Assembly: GCA_020848545.1 (NCBI GenBank)
Contig: JADLHZ010000009.1
Location: forward strand, 84,676-148,675
Reading direction: 5' to 3'
Origin: Deltaproteobacteria bacterium
GTDB taxonomy: Bacteria > Myxococcota > JADLHZ01
DNA length: 64,000 bases
Position numbers and translations under genes: made by a program
Part shown: one piece after another, positions 16,101 through 24,477 of the stretch
Position numbering within the stretch: position 1 is the stretch's first letter
Layout: each line of letters begins with the position of its first letter
The notes under the pieces: model-generated
Told to the model about the DNA's origin: nothing
The model's input: the letters and a program-made list of their open reading frames with translations, nothing else
Databases searched by the model: none

Positions 16101-18549
16101 GCGGGCGGACCGCACCGTCCTCGACGTCGTCGTCGACGGATCGAAGTCGCTGCTCGGCGCCGAGGAGTGGCGCGCGGCGTTCGATGCGCTGCTGGCCAAA
16201 ATGACGTTGCCACCGCAGGTCGTGCGCGTGTGCTTCACGACGATCGGCGAGCACACGCGCTACGACACCTACGCGCGCGACGAGCAGGGTCGCTTCGCCG
16301 AGCAGATCGTGCACCGCAGCTTGCACCCGATGATGAGCGGCCGCTTGGAGACCTGGCGCCTGCGCGACTTTCACATCGAGCGCCTCGACGCGCCGAGCGA
16401 AGTGTTCCTCTATCGCATCCGCGCCAAGGACAACCCTAAGGACGAGCGCCTCTCCGCGTTCGCGAGCGTGCGCGATCTGACGGCGGGCGAAGGGCCGGAC
16501 GGGCTCTCGCTGCCCTACCTAGAGCACACCGTCTTGAACGCGCTGACGGCGATGCGCGATCGCTTGGCCGACGATCCGGCGCGGGCGCCGCGCTGGAACC
16601 GCTTGATCGTCTTCTGCTGGGAGCCGGTCACCTTGTCGAACGACGCGCTGCAAAAGGTCTTCGCGCGCTTGGGTCGCGGCACGCGCGATCTCGACCTCGA
16701 GAAGATCGTGCTGCGCGCGGATCGCTTGGACGCCTCCGGCCGCCGGGTGCCCTTCGCGCTGCACTTGGCGCTCGACGGCGGCATCTTGGTGCGCGCGCGC
16801 GAGTCGGCGGTGAGCGACGAGCCCATTCGGACGTTGACGCCGTACAAGCAGAAGGTCGCGCGCCTGCGTAAGCGCGGCCTCTCGTATCCTTATGACATCG
16901 TGCGGCTGTTGACGCCGGCACAAGCGAGCGGCGGCATCAGCCCCGGTCGCTTCAAAGAGCTCGACCTCGACGCCACCGGCAAGCTCGCGTTCGTCGATCG
17001 CCCGTACGGCGAGAACACGGCGAACCTCGTCGTCGGCGAGATCACGAACACGACCGCCGATCATCCGAACGGCATCCGCCGCGTCATCATCCTCTCGGAT
17101 CCGTCCAAAGACATGGGCGCGCTCGCCGAGCCCGAGTGCCGGCGCGTCATCGCGGCGATCGATCGCGCCGAGCAGGAGCGCGTGTCCCTCGAGTGGTTCC
17201 CGGTCTCGTCAGGCGCCGCGATCTCGATGAACAGCGGCACCGAGAACCTCGACTGGACCGCGCGCGCGCTCCGCCGCATCATCGAGTTCACCGAGCGCGG
17301 CGGCGAGATCAACGTCGTCGTCAACGGCGTGAGCGTCGGCGCGCAGTCGTACTGGAACGCCGAAGCGACCATGCTGATGCACACGAAGGGCGTGCTCATC
17401 ATGACCGACGAGGGCGCGATGGTGCTGACGGGCAAGCGCGCGCTCGACTACTCGGGCAGCGTCTCGGCCGAGGATCACCAAGGCATCGGCGGCGCGCGGC
17501 GCATCATGGGCCCGAACGGCGAGGCGCAGTTCATCGTGCGCGACATCTCGGAGGCGTGCGCCACCTTGCTCGCGTACTACGACATCACGCACGTTCCGCC
17601 GACCGCGAAGCGCGCCGCGAAGAAGAAGACGAGCGATCCGAAGGACCGCGATCCGATGCTGATGCCGTACGAGGGCGAAGGCTTTCAGACGGTCGGCGAC
17701 GTCTTCGACAACAAGGCGAACCCGAGCCGGAAGAAGCCGTTTGCGATCCGGCGCGTGCTGCGCGCCGTCATCGATCAGGATCGCGCGCCGCTCGAACGCT
17801 TCCGCCCCATGCGCGAAGCCGAGACCGCGGTCGTGTGGGAAGCGCACATCGGCGGGTATCCGGTGACCTTGCTCGGCATCGAGTCGCAGCCGGTGCCGCG
17901 CGTCGACTTCGTGCCGGCAGACGGACCGGATCAATTCAGCGGCGGCACCTTGTTCCCGCTGTCGTCGAAGAAGGTGGCGCGCGCGCTGAACGCGGCGAGC
18001 GGGCGGCGGCCGGTCGTCGTCTTGGCGAACTTGAGCGGCTTCGACGGCTCGCCCGAGTCGATGCGCAAGCTGCAGTTGGAGTACGGCGCCGAGATCGGTC
18101 GCGCGGTCGTGAAGTTCGACGGCCCGATCGTGTTCTGCGTGATCTCGCGCTACCACGGCGGCGCCTACGTCGTGTTCTCGCAGGCGCTGAACGATCGCTT
18201 GGAGGCGAGCGCGCTCGAAGGCTCGCACGCGTCGGTCATCGGCGGCGCGCCGGCGGCGGCGGTCGTGTTCTCGGCCGAAGTGAAGACTCGCACGTTGAAC
18301 GACGCCCGCGTCAAGCGCCTGCAGCAAGCGCTCGACAGCAAGAAGGGCAGCGAGCGCGCCGCGGTGCAGAGCCGGCTCTCGGAAGTGTCGAAGCGCGTCC
18401 ACGCCGAGAAGACGACCGAGCTCGCCGGCGAGTTCGATCGCATTCATAGCGTGGAGCGCGCGAAGCAAGTCGGCTCGATCTCGCACATCGTCGCGGCGAA
18501 GACCCTGCGCGCGCACGTCATCGACGCCCTCGAGCGTGGCCTCCGATAA
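13153..18549 (+). CDS. Single-chain biotin-dependent acyl-CoA carboxylase (ACC-like)
   Basis: 1798 residues combining all parts of a biotin-dependent carboxylase. Biotin carboxylase occupies about 1-460 (ATP-grasp loop KATAGGGGRGIRR near 176, EMNTRLQVEHPVTE near 303). The biotin carrier domain is at about 590-660, with EAMKTE and the biotinyl Lys at 623. A central region spans about 660-1290, and the C-terminal carboxyltransferase about 1290-1790 (SGAAISMNSGTENLDW, MVLTGKRALDYSG, GGAYVVFS). The order BC-BCCP-linker-CT is that of eukaryotic acetyl-CoA carboxylase rather than the split AccABCD form. It probably makes malonyl-CoA, but propionyl-CoA cannot be excluded. The ATG at 13153 is chosen because the conserved region begins right after it. 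Confidence 0.9.
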   Translation: MSARLETKRPFERICIVNRGEPALRLIHAVRERVSEGAKYKTIALFTAADRSSSWVREADERYELPLSGARAYLDYPSLMAALRETRAEAVWVGWGFVSEHSAFAEACEQAGIVFIGPKASAMRALGDKIASKLLAEKACVPVAAWSGGPCATIEEATKHAERVGYPLVVKATAGGGGRGIRRVADASALAEAYASAKSEAKKAFGDDTVYLEKQISAARHIEIQMLADRHGTHWAAGLRDCTLQRRAQKVIEEGPAASLPKKIGDEMRAAAVRLSQAAGYENAGTVEFLYEPKDDSFYFMEMNTRLQVEHPVTEATTGLDLVKWQLRIAHGEALPKEPPVTHGHAIEARLCAEDPDADFAPAPGKIAHLVWPSGPGIRVDSGFSVGDAVSDAFDSMIAKIIAVGSTREEALARLVRALEQTAITIDGGSSNRAFLLALLGHDDVRRDKTHVRWIDEHQAVIQERPHAALALAVAAITAHERAMRERAQAFVASAARGRLAAATSTSTKVTLGYEGTSYTLKVEERAPGELAIDAGNGAFVVEYTRRDAYTATLTSEGADYKTLVSERGGALLVDVGSGRYKIELSGAGTVRAPMPAVLVALRVRVGDIVNVGDQVATLEAMKTELPLRASAAGKVKAIFAAAGSQLAQGAPLIELEAVGSAEAKAGPRVEFPKEKSAAMGGTPQQIAALMHAVLGYDSSAKSDAALPADENDTAALRAREQLMQALTDVLSLFSEPREAGTGNDHSHPQAFGDYLLAYLRAVDARALPEPFVKALEAALSHYGLRLDAARPEIEAALVRMHRGVSRLADHTDAILSLLGDDWPTLPRALSQRLVDVTHDAHRAINDAARRGHFVAFDEPLFQATQAEQRAALVAEVGKANALPPGQARAAIVEQLTHSAHPILSVLGDWFYGKDAAFACELYLRRFYTRWDLKDVTSAQASGVHVARGVIGSKRGPSRAIVAWIGASPLDKAIQALQPLLAERADRTVLDVVVDGSKSLLGAEEWRAAFDALLAKMTLPPQVVRVCFTTIGEHTRYDTYARDEQGRFAEQIVHRSLHPMMSGRLETWRLRDFHIERLDAPSEVFLYRIRAKDNPKDERLSAFASVRDLTAGEGPDGLSLPYLEHTVLNALTAMRDRLADDPARAPRWNRLIVFCWEPVTLSNDALQKVFARLGRGTRDLDLEKIVLRADRLDASGRRVPFALHLALDGGILVRARESAVSDEPIRTLTPYKQKVARLRKRGLSYPYDIVRLLTPAQASGGISPGRFKELDLDATGKLAFVDRPYGENTANLVVGEITNTTADHPNGIRRVIILSDPSKDMGALAEPECRRVIAAIDRAEQERVSLEWFPVSSGAAISMNSGTENLDWTARALRRIIEFTERGGEINVVVNGVSVGAQSYWNAEATMLMHTKGVLIMTDEGAMVLTGKRALDYSGSVSAEDHQGIGGARRIMGPNGEAQFIVRDISEACATLLAYYDITHVPPTAKRAAKKKTSDPKDRDPMLMPYEGEGFQTVGDVFDNKANPSRKKPFAIRRVLRAVIDQDRAPLERFRPMREAETAVVWEAHIGGYPVTLLGIESQPVPRVDFVPADGPDQFSGGTLFPLSSKKVARALNAASGRRPVVVLANLSGFDGSPESMRKLQLEYGAEIGRAVVKFDGPIVFCVISRYHGGAYVVFSQALNDRLEASALEGSHASVIGGAPAAAVVFSAEVKTRTLNDARVKRLQQALDSKKGSERAAVQSRLSEVSKRVHAEKTTELAGEFDRIHSVERAKQVGSISHIVAAKTLRAHVIDALERGLR

Positions 18550-18569
18550 AAGGTCCCTGGGACCTTTTT
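18548..18569 (+). terminator. Palindromic hairpin with T-tract
   Basis: AAAAGGTCCC-T-GGGACCTTTT followed by a further T starts within the carboxylase TAA stop. A 10-bp stem plus U-run is consistent with intrinsic termination. The same palindrome recurs 25 bp downstream. Confidence 0.6.
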
Positions 18570-18593
18570 CTCGACGCATCGTTGTACCCATGA

Positions 18594-18613
18594 AAAAGGT
18601 CCCTGGGACCTTT
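18594..18613. repeat. Second copy of the AAAGGTCCC palindrome
   Basis: AAAGGTCCC-T-GGGACCTTT abuts the ATG at 18614. It could fold over the start region of the following gene. If translation instead begins at ATG 18590, the repeat itself encodes KKVPGTF at the protein's N-terminus. Confidence 0.7.
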
Positions 18614-20971
18614 ATGCCCTTCCGCTACGACATCGCGTGGGTGCTCCTCGTCGCCAGCGTCGGCGCGGTGCCGGTGTTGCGCGGCGGCGTCGACGAGCAG
18701 ACGGCGGTCCTGCTGGCGATCACGGCGGCGCTCGCGTTCTTCGCCGAGCACGCATGGCTGACGGGCGGCGGCGAGCCGGGCTCCGCGCACGTGCGCATGC
18801 CGAGCAGTCTCTTGCCGCTGCTCGGCGCGTGCGTGTGGCAGACGCTCCTGCTCGTGCCGACGTCGGTGCACGAGAGCGAGCTGCGCGCGTTCGTGTGGCA
18901 AGCGCTCGCAGACCCGCCACGCTATGCGCCGATCGCGGTGAACCCTGGCGCGCTCGCGATCGACGTCGTGCGCCTGTGGTCGATCTTCTTGCTCGCCCTC
19001 GTCGTCGTGCACCGCACGAGCCGCGGCAGGACGAACCTCGGGCTCTTTTGGATGATCGCGGGCTCGGGCGCGTTTCAGATCGTGCTCGGCCTCTATCGCT
19101 ACGCGAGCGAGGGCGAAGGCATCCTGCGCGCGAGCTTCGTCAACCCAAACCACCAAGCGGCGTCGTTCAACCTCACGTGGCTCGCGGCGCTCGCCGTCGC
19201 GTTGATGAGCCGAAAGTCTTCGTCACGCGCGCTCGCGATGACGATCGCCAGCGCCGGCATGGGCGCCACGATCCTCACCTTGTCGCGCGCAGGGATCGCG
19301 TCGGGCGTGGCTGGCGCCGCGATCTTCATCGCGCTGATGCGGCCGCGCTCAGGCCGGCGATCGCGCGTGACCTTGGCGCTATCGATCGCGATCTTCGGCG
19401 CCGCGCTCGCGAGCTACGTGATGCTCGGCTCGCTCGGCGCGCGCTTCTCGGGCCGCGCCGAGGAGAAGACGCGCATCTGGCGTGACGCTGCGACGCTCGC
19501 GCTAGATTATCCTTTGGGCACCGGCCGCACGGGCTTCGGCCTCGCCTTCGAACGAGTGCGCCCACCGGATCTCGAAGGCGGGCGCTTCGACTACGTCGAG
19601 AACGAGTATCTGCAGACGCTCACGGACTACGGGCCTTACCTCGGCGCGATCGGGCTCGCCGCGTGGGCGTGGCTCGTCTTTCGCATCGTGCACTACGCGC
19701 GCAAGGCAACGCCGGGCGGTTTGCGATCGCCACGCCGCGCCACCGTCGCTGCGTCGGTCGTCACGCTCTCGCTGCACGCGATCTTCGACTTCAACTGGGA
19801 GATCTTGGGCGTGGCGCTGCCCGTGTGGCTGATGATCGCGTCGCTCGGCCGGCCCGGCGAGCCGCCGTTTGCGCCGAGCGCGTTCTCGTCGCGGGCTGCG
19901 TCTGCACGCGTTGTGGCGCTCGTCGCCGGCGTGATCATCGTCTGTACGTCGCTCTACGGGCTCGAGCATTCGCCGCGCCGGCTCGATCATCTGGCGACGA
20001 ACGGCGCCGCCGACACGCGACGGGCGGCGCTCAGTGATCTCGTCCGAACGCGACCACTCGACGCGTGGGCGATCGTGGGGCTCGGAGAAGATGCCATCGC
20101 TCGCAAAGACGCGGCGGCGGCGTTGAGGTGGCTGAACCGCGCCGTGCAAGTGACGCCGGGTTGGGCCGAGCCGCACATCTCGCTCGCGCGCTTGTTCTGC
20201 GCCGCGAAGCAGCCCGTGCAAGCGCACCTGGAAGCGCGCATGGCCTTCGAGCGCTTGCGCACGGGCGAAGCGCGCGTGCTCTCGTTGCTCTCGCGGTGCG
20301 CACCGGCGCCGATGGCCGACGCTTTTCCGAACGAGGCCGCATGGACGCAAGCGATCGTGTGGGCCTTGGATTCACACGAGGACGCCTTCGCCGCGCTGCT
20401 CGCCACGGACTACACGGGACGCGCGCCGGAAGCGCTGGCGAAGCTTGCGGCGTTCTCCCGCCGGCGCGGCGACGCAAGCCAGCGCGAGAAGTGGCTCGCT
20501 GCCTTCGCCGATCCCGAGCACCCGCTGCGCCTCGCCGAGATCGCCGAGGAAGCGCTCGCGGCCGGACGCACGGACGAAGCGATCGCGGCGCTCGAGAAAG
20601 CCGCGACGACGCCGGCCCTGCGCCTGCGCCTCGTCCACGCGTTGATAGCCGGCAACGCGCTCGATCGCGCCGAGCAGGCGCTCGCGCCCCTCGCCGATCA
20701 ATGCGCCGGCGATCGCAAGGCCGCCGGTTGCCGTTCGTACCGCCTCGCCCGCGCCGCAGTGGCAATGAAGCGCGCGCGGCACCTGGACGCGCTCGAGCAA
20801 TACAAGACGGTGCTGCTGAGCGCGCCCGACGACGTCGAGGCCGCGCTGCTCGCCGCGCGCGCGCTCGAAGCGATGGATCAGAAGGACGAAGCCATCGCCA
20901 TCCTTCGGCGCAGCGAGCGGCTCAGTGGAAGCGCCGCCGTCCGTGCCGAGCGCGAGCGGCTCGAACGTTGA
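18614..20971 (+). CDS. O-antigen ligase/polymerase-like membrane protein with TPR domain
   Basis: 785 residues. About ten transmembrane helices fill the first ~430 residues. The segment LRASFVNPNHQAASFNLTWL is typical of the Wzy_C/O-antigen ligase superfamily, and a large extracytoplasmic loop (ENEYLQTLTDYGPYLG) is also characteristic. The C-terminal ~350 residues are TPR-like (WLNRAVQVTPGWAEPHISLA, LEQYKTVLLSAPDDVEAALL). Such proteins transfer or polymerise undecaprenyl-linked glycans, or glycosylate proteins, at the periplasmic face. The ATG at 18614 is preferred over ATG 18590, which lies within a palindromic repeat. The specific substrate cannot be read from sequence. Confidence 0.8.
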   Translation: MPFRYDIAWVLLVASVGAVPVLRGGVDEQTAVLLAITAALAFFAEHAWLTGGGEPGSAHVRMPSSLLPLLGACVWQTLLLVPTSVHESELRAFVWQALADPPRYAPIAVNPGALAIDVVRLWSIFLLALVVVHRTSRGRTNLGLFWMIAGSGAFQIVLGLYRYASEGEGILRASFVNPNHQAASFNLTWLAALAVALMSRKSSSRALAMTIASAGMGATILTLSRAGIASGVAGAAIFIALMRPRSGRRSRVTLALSIAIFGAALASYVMLGSLGARFSGRAEEKTRIWRDAATLALDYPLGTGRTGFGLAFERVRPPDLEGGRFDYVENEYLQTLTDYGPYLGAIGLAAWAWLVFRIVHYARKATPGGLRSPRRATVAASVVTLSLHAIFDFNWEILGVALPVWLMIASLGRPGEPPFAPSAFSSRAASARVVALVAGVIIVCTSLYGLEHSPRRLDHLATNGAADTRRAALSDLVRTRPLDAWAIVGLGEDAIARKDAAAALRWLNRAVQVTPGWAEPHISLARLFCAAKQPVQAHLEARMAFERLRTGEARVLSLLSRCAPAPMADAFPNEAAWTQAIVWALDSHEDAFAALLATDYTGRAPEALAKLAAFSRRRGDASQREKWLAAFADPEHPLRLAEIAEEALAAGRTDEAIAALEKAATTPALRLRLVHALIAGNALDRAEQALAPLADQCAGDRKAAGCRSYRLARAAVAMKRARHLDALEQYKTVLLSAPDDVEAALLAARALEAMDQKDEAIAILRRSERLSGSAAVRAERERLER

Positions 20972-21062
20972 GACGGAGGCGGCGCCGCTCCTCTCAATCC
21001 GCCAGCGTGCAGCCTTCCGCGCTGATCCATCACTGCACGCCTTCGAACAACCCGCCGGCACC

Positions 21063-21464
21063 TCAGGTGACGCTGGCCAGCTGCTTGCGTGTCTTCGCGA
21101 TGAGCAAGCGTGCGCGCTTGCCGGCGGGATCTTCGGCCTCGGGATCGAGGGCGCAGGCCCGCTGCAGCGACAAAGCCGCCGCCTCGTAATCGCAGGCGTC
21201 GATCTGCGCATCGGCGAGATGCGTGTGCACGGCGGGCGCGGTGCCATCGCGGCGGCACGCTTCCGAGAACGCGAGGACGGCGCGCGCGGTGAGGCCACGG
21301 CGCGCACACGCAATACCGAGCGCCACGAACCACCTGGATTCGTCTGAGACGCCCGCGCACTGCTCGGCGAGCGCGATCGCCGCTTCGTGCTCGTCGGCGT
21401 CGACGAGCGCGCGCCAGGTGGCGAGGAGCGGCGACAGATCGACCTTCGAATGGGTAGTGTTCAC
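21063..21464 (-). CDS. TPR protein, SycD/LcrH-like chaperone candidate
   Basis: 133 residues with TPR-like hairpins (WRALVDADEHEAAIALAEQC, FVALGIACARRGLTARAVLA, THLADAQIDACDYEAAALSL) and the tail DPEAEDPAGKRARLLIAKTRKQL. That tail matches those of the small TPR proteins at 5728, 24478 and 26677. It begins (GTG) 7 bp after the stop of the 788-residue gene, with GTGAGG as ribosome-binding site. The junction AACCTGAAGTGAGG is identical to that between the 907-residue gene and its TPR gene. It probably chaperones the 788-residue protein before export. Confidence 0.75.
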   Translation of the reverse strand: MNTTHSKVDLSPLLATWRALVDADEHEAAIALAEQCAGVSDESRWFVALGIACARRGLTARAVLAFSEACRRDGTAPAVHTHLADAQIDACDYEAAALSLQRACALDPEAEDPAGKRARLLIAKTRKQLASVT

Positions 21465-21471
21465 GGGCGCC

Positions 21472-23838
21472 TCACTTCAGGTTGCCGATGATCGTGTCTT
21501 TGACCTTGGCGAACGACGCCATCAGATTCGACAGCGTGGTCTGCGCCTTCTGCATCCGGTCCATCATCATCTGCATACGCAGCTGCGTTTCGGAGCTGAT
21601 GTCGCCGAGCGTGTCCATCTCGGATTGCAGCTTTTCGATCTGCGGCTTCTGGTCGTCGGCGCGCTGGCGCGCGGCGGCGGCCTCGGCCTTGGCCTTGATC
21701 ACCTCTGCCGCGGCGGCCTCCACCGCTTGCTTCGCCGTGGCGAGGCTGGTGTCGGTCGATGGCAGCGCGGCGAGCGCATTCTTGGCGTCAGCAAGCGCGG
21801 ACTCGGCGCTTTGCACTCCCGCTTGTTTTGCGGCGGCGGCGGCACCCGCGGTGCTCGCGGCGCTCGTCTGCGCCGTGGTCGGCGTCACCCGCGGGGCGAT
21901 CTGCGCCAAGAACGTGGCCATAGCCTGGCGATTGGCGTTGACGGTCGCAAAGTCGCTGTCGTTGTTCGGCCACACGAGGCCGGGGCACGAGCGTGCCCAC
22001 TCCATCATCGTCTTGCCCTGCTTCTCCGAGTCCGGCAGGGCATCGTAGATCTGCTGCAGTGCATTCATCTGCGTCTCGCTGAAGCCGTACGCGGTCCGGA
22101 ACTCGTTGCGATCACCCGACTCCATCTCGAACGACGTCGCCTTGGCGACGCACTGGCTGGCCCTGCCGCACTCGACGGCGAGCGCGTCGAACTTGGCCTG
22201 CTCCTCAGTCGATCCCGCGGCCTGGCGTTCGTTGCGAATGAGCTGGCCGATCTGGCCCAGGCACGTCGCATACTTGCTCGCCGAGAGCGGTGCGGCCGTC
22301 GCCGTGTTGAACCAGCCTTGCACCTCGCTAGCCTTCGCCGGGTCCTTGGCGATCACCGACGCCACCAGGTGGCACAGCTCGGGCGGCGCGCCGGTCGCCT
22401 TCGTCATCTCTCGCGTGCGCTTTTGGATCTCGGCTTCTTCTATGTAGCGCGTCAGTTGCCGAATCTTGCTGGCGTTTGGCGACGGCTTCGTCAGCTCGAT
22501 CGCGAGGCACTCGTTGGCGAATTGCTTCAGCTTGGCCAGATTGTCGATCACCTTGTCGTAGTTCGGCGACAAATCGGAGTTGAGCGGCGGGATGGCGCCG
22601 CCGAGCTTCATCAACAGATCAGCAATGTCGCTCGCGCGCTCGGCCGGCGGTTTTCCGACGTTGTAGGACGCCACGAGCCCGCCGAACTGCTCACCGCCGA
22701 GCTCGGTGCCGGCCATGCTGACGTTGCTCGACCAGCTGCAGGGTTGCGTCATCGGATCGTTCATCGCACCTGGGAAATTGCCCTTGACGGCGTCGATCGT
22801 CGTCTTGGCTCTGCTTGCCGCGGCGAGCGCCGCATCGGCGGCTTCCTTGGCGGTCTTGGCCGCTTCGAGCGCCGTTTTCGCTCGATCCAGGTCGCCTTGC
22901 GCGTCGCCCACCTTGGCCGTCCGTTGCTGAACCAGCGCATCGTAGGCCGCCTTGGCCTTGGCGAGCGCCTCCGACGCCGCGCCGACGTTCTTCTCGGCCG
23001 CGGCGACATAGTCCTCGCGAAACTTCGCCTCTTGCTGCAGCGCGGCTTGCTGGTCTTTTGCCCCCTGAATCTGCTCGCGCTTCTTCTTCTTCTGCGCGTT
23101 GTTCGCCGTGATCTCATCGAGCACACTCTTGACGTCTTGGCGCGCGTCTTTGGCGCACAGCATCATCACGATGCTGACGAGCTCCTCGATGTTCGCTTCA
23201 CCGGCGCGATCAGCCAGCGCCGCCAGCGCGCCCCCGACCTCTTTCTCTTGCACCACCGTGAGCGACGTCTTCCCGCTCGCCTGCCGCAGCGCCGCGATCG
23301 CGGTCGCGACCTTCTGTAGATCGGGCTTCGCTTTGGCGTCCGCCACGAGCCGTTGCGCGGCGCCGCTCGTCTCGGCGCTCTCTGAGATCTTGAGCCACAC
23401 GCGGGCCCCCGCGGCGAGCACTTCGTGCTTGGTCTCCTTCAACGCCGTCTTGGTATCGACGCTCGCGTGCGTCATCGCGACGTCGAGGACTGCGAGCGTC
23501 TTTTCGTCTGCGACGAAGCCGGCGCCGAACATCGCCGGCGGCGTCTCGAGCGTGAACCGCCCAGCGGGGGTTCCCGTCAGGTCCACGCCGAGGTGCGCAT
23601 CGGCCAGCTGATCGAAGAGCGCGCGGGCCTTGGGCGACGCGCCAGCGGCGGCAGGCTGCTCTCCCGCTTCGGTACGAACGGCGGCGGCCGCGCGATCGGC
23701 GGGGCCGGCCCCCACCGTGTCGAAGGCGGCGATCTGCACCGTGGGCTTCTTGACGGCGTTCGTCGGAACTGCGCCGGTCGTTTGCTTCGTGACGCGCGGC
23801 TCCACCTGGCGCGGGCCGTCTCCTCGGATCGTCGTCAT
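21472..23838 (-). CDS. Putative secreted protein with TPR chaperone partner (substrate 2 of 3)
   Basis: 788 residues, no Sec signal. The N-terminal ~60 residues are polar and Thr/Ala/Pro-rich. NIEELVSIVMMLCAKDA near 215-230 leads into ANNAQKKKKREQ and a long Ala/Lys/Glu coiled coil. A helical middle with YGFSETQMNALQQIYDALPD near 590 aligns with the same element of the 907-residue protein. A second coiled coil precedes LSNLMASFAKVKDTIIGNLK at the end. Together these make it a relative of substrates 1 and 3 despite low overall identity. AAGGAGGGCGT before the ATG is a near-ideal ribosome-binding site. Export by a type III-like pathway is inference. Confidence 0.75.
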   Translation of the reverse strand: MTTIRGDGPRQVEPRVTKQTTGAVPTNAVKKPTVQIAAFDTVGAGPADRAAAAVRTEAGEQPAAAGASPKARALFDQLADAHLGVDLTGTPAGRFTLETPPAMFGAGFVADEKTLAVLDVAMTHASVDTKTALKETKHEVLAAGARVWLKISESAETSGAAQRLVADAKAKPDLQKVATAIAALRQASGKTSLTVVQEKEVGGALAALADRAGEANIEELVSIVMMLCAKDARQDVKSVLDEITANNAQKKKKREQIQGAKDQQAALQQEAKFREDYVAAAEKNVGAASEALAKAKAAYDALVQQRTAKVGDAQGDLDRAKTALEAAKTAKEAADAALAAASRAKTTIDAVKGNFPGAMNDPMTQPCSWSSNVSMAGTELGGEQFGGLVASYNVGKPPAERASDIADLLMKLGGAIPPLNSDLSPNYDKVIDNLAKLKQFANECLAIELTKPSPNASKIRQLTRYIEEAEIQKRTREMTKATGAPPELCHLVASVIAKDPAKASEVQGWFNTATAAPLSASKYATCLGQIGQLIRNERQAAGSTEEQAKFDALAVECGRASQCVAKATSFEMESGDRNEFRTAYGFSETQMNALQQIYDALPDSEKQGKTMMEWARSCPGLVWPNNDSDFATVNANRQAMATFLAQIAPRVTPTTAQTSAASTAGAAAAAKQAGVQSAESALADAKNALAALPSTDTSLATAKQAVEAAAAEVIKAKAEAAAARQRADDQKPQIEKLQSEMDTLGDISSETQLRMQMMMDRMQKAQTTLSNLMASFAKVKDTIIGNLK

Positions 23839-23892
23839 ACGCCCTCCTTGTTGAACCTACCCTGTACGGACGACCTCGGCCAACCGGGAGCG

Positions 23893-23930
23893 CGCGCTGG
23901 CGCGTCTGCGCGGGCGCTTGGCGCGCGTCC
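23893..23930. other. GC-rich inverted repeat between two cluster 2 genes
   Basis: The 131 bp between the 167-residue and 788-residue genes contain GCGCGCTGGCGCG ... GGCGCTTGGCGCGC, which can form a stable imperfect hairpin. It may end or attenuate the upstream transcript before the 788-residue gene, which then may have its own promoter. No -24/-12 element is visible on the minus strand here. Confidence 0.35.
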
Positions 23931-23969
23931 TCGTCTCTTCACTTTGCGGACATACTACTCAGCCAGACT

Positions 23970-24473
23970 CTAGGTCTTCTTCTTGCGGTAGGTCGCGATA
24001 TAGTCGGCCGTCTTGAATCCGAACGCGGCGATGACGGGCGCATGATCTTTGAGCGCGCCTTGGCTCACCGGCGACAAGATGTCGGGGTCGTTCTTGATCA
24101 GCCATTGCGTCAAGCGATCGCGGGCGTCGTTGGCGTTCTTCTTGCGCTCGACCTCGATCAACGCGAGCTGGCTCTGGAGCTCGTGCTCCTTGCGTTTGAA
24201 CTCGGCTTCGAGCTGCGCCAGGACCGCGTAGATTCCGGCCGAGGGATCGACCTTCGCCGCCGACTTGGCGTCCGCCGTGCCCTTGCCCGCCGCCAGATCC
24301 TGCGACTGGCGCACCACCTTCTTCGTATCGAGGCCCTGCGCGCGCAGCGCCGGATTCATCGCCAGCAACGCTTTGGCGACCGCCGGGCTGACGCCGGCTT
24401 CCTTGGCGTCCTCCTCTGCCGCGTCGTCCCAGGCCTGCCGCGTGCTCTTCGGCTTGTCGCCCTCTTTGCTCAT
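23970..24473 (-). CDS. Small coiled-coil 'NP-L' protein, copy 3
   Basis: 167 residues, highly charged at the N-terminus (MSKEGDKPKSTRQAWDDAAE). It then has VSPAVAKALLAMNPALRAQGL, a central coiled coil (LEAEFKRKEHELQSQLALIE), WLIKNDPDILSPV, and HAPVIAAFGFKTADYIATYR with a KKKT end. The layout matches the two small proteins of cluster 1 (6237 and 6766): AL-x-x-NP-x-L near the N-terminus and a Phe-Gly-Phe element followed by basic residues at the end. It begins 4 bp after the stop of the preceding TPR gene. Function unknown. Confidence 0.7.
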   Translation of the reverse strand: MSKEGDKPKSTRQAWDDAAEEDAKEAGVSPAVAKALLAMNPALRAQGLDTKKVVRQSQDLAAGKGTADAKSAAKVDPSAGIYAVLAQLEAEFKRKEHELQSQLALIEVERKKNANDARDRLTQWLIKNDPDILSPVSQGALKDHAPVIAAFGFKTADYIATYRKKKT

Positions 24474-24477
24474 CGCT

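Noticed and set aside
13072..16374. A 1100-codon open frame on the minus strand opposite the carboxylase.
   Set aside because: Arg/Ala/Val/Asp/Glu-biased composition typical of an antisense shadow; the plus strand encodes a clear multidomain enzyme.
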